Shown here piece after piece: positions 21,301 through 24,862 of a stretch of 24,862 bases of DNA. The notes below the pieces were generated by a model that had not been told where the DNA came from, ran no database searches, and saw only the letters and a program-made list of their open reading frames with translations. The position numbers and the translations under genes are program-made. The DNA comes from Paramecium octaurelia. Taxonomy: Eukaryota > Ciliophora > Oligohymenophorea > Peniculida > Parameciidae. The first letter of the stretch is position 1. Each line of letters starts with the position of its first letter. The stretch is taken from the NCBI GenBank assembly GCA_905182995.1, contig CAJJDP010000082.1:389267-414128 (forward strand), given 5' to 3'.

Positions 21301-24063
21301 ATCCTTTGAGAGTAGAAGTGTCATCTATTTTGAGATTTATTAGATTAATTTAAAAGTAACTCTATCCATTTAACAAATAAACTAAACAATTATCGTTTCT
21401 GCATTGCATATAATGAATCATTATTGACTGTCAAGATTTATATCAAGCCCTATAATAGATAAAAAATATACAATATTAGAAAATTGAGGTCTAAAGGATC
21501 TTTTATGTCAAATTGAGATATTTAGCTTTAAGGACATCACATTACCAATAATATTAGTCTAATGAATCTTGCTAATAAAATCAGAAAACCCAATATCAGA
21601 ACAGGATCATCTTGACGAGGAGTTTTGTTCTTTTAATTAAATGATTCTTAATAGAAAATTAACTTATTGTAAGGGCAATAAAAATGAAGATCAGTCCTGA
21701 AAATATAAGATCATTTTGTTCATAATGGTTATACATCATTAATGAATTGAGAATGCTTATTTGATAATCTTATTAAGAATTGATTTCGACGAAGAGGAGA
21801 CGGCAATAGCACTCTATCTTTTAATTATTGTATAATTGATGGATTCCTGCCAATATATTGTCAATTGACAGCTGACTATTTAATATACATCATACAAATA
21901 AAGTAACTTAATAAAGTGATCGCTTTAGATAGATCTTGCTACTGATTATTGTTTAGATATAGGTATTTTTTCTATTCACAAGATAGAGCTGGATTAATTG
22001 AACAATAACTTATCTTGGCATTGCTTAAGCATGAACAATAGTCAAGTTAATTTAAGGATAAATTTTAATTGCGATTTTCAACTAAATGAAATTCCTAAAA
22101 ATGTGTGTAATATAACATCAACATTTTATTGTTATTCCAACAAATCAATAAATCCAATTAATTAAATTTTCCAATTTATATCTTATCATAATTATAATTC
22201 TATTGACCAGTTCACTTGAATTTTAGTATTTCTTTCATAAATGTCATTAAAGACTTCATCCTGTTTTAATAATAGAAGCACAACTCTTGCTTATATTATC
22301 TGTATCACGAACATAATGATTAATGGTGAGTGAATTTTTAAAGTAGCCCTTTATTGTCATAATACTGGTAAAGGATCAACATTTTCGAGAGGACATTAAT
22401 AACCATATGGAAAGGAATAAATTTTTCCAACCCCTTCCATCTAGTATATGGTAACCAAAAAATTAGCTAAATTATTCATCTCATGAGAAAATTAGGGGAG
22501 AAGCCAGTTTGCTGAATATGAGTTTATTTTAGGCTTTAACTTGTCCAATTTGAAAGACAAAGCAGATTTTTTCCAATCCATCACAAAATCTTCTGATCAA
22601 CCTACTTATAAAAGATTTCAACTTCGCATAGCTTTTAAAGGATAAATAGCCTTCTAATTAATTCATCTGCTTATCTCTTTAATATTTTGGAAAAAATCAA
22701 ATATTGAGCTATTAAAATTTTTGACCTTTGTAATTCCCATAACAATTAGTTCAGGATGATTTCGATATACTTAAATCTATGGATTGAGAGCTTCCTATAT
22801 TGGATACAATTCTTATTTAAGAAGGATTTATTTTGAACGTACAATTTTCTTTGAATTTGTGCATACACCACTTTGAAAGATGTGATTAAGTTACTGGTTT
22901 CTTCATTTAATCAAATTTCTTTCAAAAGACCCCATTCTGAAGAGCTTTACGAGATTAAATAACACAGCCTACTTAGAGAAAGACAATTAATTTCTTAGGT
23001 GACTTTCGACTATCTTATCATTAAAAAAAGCAACTATTGATACCCTAAAAAGAAAATTGAATAACCTATTTCATTGAATTATAGAATTTAAAATCAATTC
23101 AAATTAATCGGAACCAAACCATCAAATGCGTCTTATCAAAGTTGAGATTATAAAACTTTATAACAATATTCTCAAATAATAGGTCTTCTATTTTCCTTAT
23201 TATTCGATAACTCGAGAACTATGAAAAGCCAATTAATAAAAGTTGAAATAAAACATGTAAAAATATTTTCAAATATTTTGGACGATACAAACATGAAATG
23301 AATGAAAATTCTAGACATAATAATAAATATCTATGGGCACTCTAGTGATCTTTTACCTTCTTTCATATAGCTTCAAACACTGCTTAGAGAATTTAAAGCA
23401 GATATACGCTAGATTAAATAATGATTTGATCAGAGACTTATTTAAATCATTTTCTTAAACAGACCATTTTAAGTTATTTTTGTAGTGTGTTATCCCACAG
23501 ATTCTGTGTGATTGCTTCATAAGATGGCTATCGGAATAAAATAACAAATTTATCTAGGTGTCAATACAATTTATTATAGAATATTAAAATTGTATAACTA
23601 AGATCCATAACTAAATCTTTAATTTTGGTTATTATTTTCAAATCACAAATCTAGGCAGGATCAAAATAGGGCAATTAGCCTTTGACTTTAGATTTTCGTT
23701 TGAACTCTTATATCTCTTAGAGTGGTACTGAACATATATTTATTTGATCAAAGTTTATGAATCCTCAATACGGCTTTACCTAAAAAAGCAATAACTTATT
23801 TTAAATCTCTCAATTTTGAGACTCATGCTTAGGAAATTATTAACCTATTTAGATTAAGACTACTACTTTATATGAAAAATCGCTTACCCTTAGAAATTTA
23901 GGATCTAGTTTTATTAGTAAAATCCTAAAATGGAGCTCAGGTTCATCGTTAGTCTGATTTGGAGCGTTAAAGAGTTTGCATATGTTAGGGAAGTGATTTC
24001 AGAAATTAATATCATATTCATTTTTATTGATTCGAAGTTGAATGTCTAAAAAGGAATATCTGA
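18374..24063 (+). other. long stretch of overlapping open frames, no family recognised, possible decayed large gene
   Basis: Plus-strand TGA-free segments include 18374-18538 (starts MKILICKKFLQKQ, Gln-rich helix), about 18.61-19.20 kb, 19389-19736 (starts MHEDQVKAPFDQSSGSRK), about 19.41-20.03 kb in a second frame, 20049-20393 (LQDQFRPKSQALKFFFQ), a segment ending at TGA 20813-20815 (FETNQCEQMIDEQLQRV), and others to about 24.05 kb (LFRLRLLLYMKNRLPLEIQ). Plausible 22-nt introns occur, for example GTAAGATTAATTTGCATTTCAG near 21152-21173. Successive segments are out of frame by one base or separated by in-frame TGA. This is what a single large, decaying gene would look like, but overlapping frames are often equally good, so chance is not excluded. 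I cannot name a family. Confidence 0.2.
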
Positions 24064-24750
24064 AGTGTTGTTTCAAATTTATAAATTAATTAAAAAAAAT
24101 GTATTTATGAAGATTAAATTGCTGTTATCAATTCACAGAAATTAGAATAATTCATTAGAATAAAAGAGTAATACTAACATTAAGTCTCAGAATAAGGATT
24201 TGTAAACTAAGAAGAAAAATTATCAGTTGATCTAGAGTTTTTAAATAAATAAAATACCTATAATTACCAAGTGAGCAGGAGCTTTATAAACAGAAGATGA
24301 TGTTAATATATCAGATTTTGTAATGATTATCATAAATTATTCCTATGTTATGTAAAAATATCAAGTTACTCAATTGAAAAGAACCATTTACAAAATATGA
24401 CATAGTTTGATTTTTTAGAAAATCTAATTGTTGAAAAAAAATTTTGGAAGATTATTTCAATAATTAGATTTGTTAAGAAACTTCCAAATCCAAAGTTGAA
24501 TAGTGAAATCATTTTTGAAAATTATATAAATAAATTTTATTAATAACATTAAATAATAATTAATGTAGATAATCAAAAAATAAATATTAGTTTTCCTCCT
24601 TAAATCTATAAAATAAAAACCGAAGCGTAATAGTTAATTAGGATGCATATTTAGATTAAAATAAAAAAATTAAAGTCGTAAAGTAATAATTATTATATAT
24701 ATTATAATTAAGTTTTGTAAAGTTTAATATCAAGTATAATAATTAAATGA
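24064..24750 (+). pseudogene. probable RGS-domain gene fragment, one in-frame TGA
   Basis: A single frame runs from 24064 to TGA 24748-24750 and is broken only by TGA at 24298-24300. The part after 24390 reads FDFLENLIVEKKFW ... SEIIFENYINKFY ... INVDNQKINISF ... TEAQQLIRM. This matches the order of RGS-domain landmarks (E-x-FW, I-x-E-x-YI, INVD, A-Q-x-x-V/I-x-x-M). RGS domains accelerate GTP hydrolysis by G-alpha subunits; ciliates have many RGS proteins, often joined to membrane receptors. No membrane helices are visible here. The upstream 78 codons (QKLEQFIRIKEQYQHQ) may be its linker. It is either a pseudogene or an exon with an unrecognised intron around the TGA. Confidence 0.45.
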
Positions 24751-24862
24751 TAAAATTTGATGTTAGAATGATATTTGATATTTCAAATTAAGGGAAAAAG
24801 ATTGATGATAAAATTGTTTTGGTTAATCATATAATAATAAAAATAACAGAAAAATAAATGTA
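24751..24862. other. AT-rich sequence after the RGS-like fragment
   Basis: Nothing recognisable is seen in the last 112 bases. There is no telomeric repeat (CCCCAA/CCCAAA type) at either end of the window, so the window is internal to a chromosome or scaffold. Confidence 0.5.

Noticed and set aside
1..24862. Bacterial origin of the MORN-like (YwqK-type) repeat genes
   Set aside because: The genes use TAA/TAG as Gln codons, contain many tiny spliceosomal introns, and carry a ciliate-style Cys/His head.
1..24862. Telomere, rRNA, tRNA, transposase or internal eliminated sequence boundaries
   Set aside because: No telomeric repeats, rRNA cores or tRNA arms were recognised and no transposase motif was seen. 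TA-bounded eliminated sequences cannot be identified without germline/somatic comparison.

Overview
The window reads as nuclear DNA of a ciliate, most likely Paramecium or a close relative. By eye it is roughly three quarters A+T. The recognisable genes use TAA and TAG as glutamine codons and only TGA as stop. They are split by tiny introns (22-49 nt, usually GTA...TAG). With the standard code almost nothing is open; with the ciliate code several genes appear. All coordinates and translations below assume that code.

Layout. 1-0.9 kb (-): decayed tail of a coiled-coil/TPR-like gene. 1.18-5.65 kb (+): a large gene with a Cys/His N-terminal module, a helical linker and 18 tandem MORN-like repeats, nearly every repeat carrying its own intron at the same codon. 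6.44-7.74 kb (-): an intact chimera in which the first 123 residues of serine hydroxymethyltransferase (SHMT) run in frame into the same repeats. 8.74-10.26 kb (-): a paralogue of the first gene, cut off by a single N at 8741. 11.1-12.1 kb (-): another Cys/His plus coiled-coil gene start. 12123-12446: assembly gap of 324 N. 12.45-14 kb (+): open but unidentified frames. 14.04-15.44 kb (-): a WD40 pseudogene with several frameshifts, preceded by a possible protein-kinase remnant. 16.59-17.41 kb (-): an intact gene joining an F-box-like segment to a dynein heavy-chain stalk-like region. 18.4-24.06 kb (+): long, overlapping open frames with no recognisable family. 24.06-24.75 kb (+): a probable RGS-domain remnant.

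The theme is a fast-evolving gene-family neighbourhood. The same N-terminal Cys/His module sits in front of MORN-like repeats, a WD40 domain and a coiled-coil/TPR-like body. Repeats multiplied as exon-intron units, one repeat array captured the 5' end of a metabolic gene, and several copies are decaying. I cannot tell from sequence alone whether this is macronuclear or germline DNA. Because TGA is the only stop, open frames of 150-230 codons are expected by chance in sequence this AT-rich, so I give firm calls only where family motifs or a conserved intron/exon structure support them.
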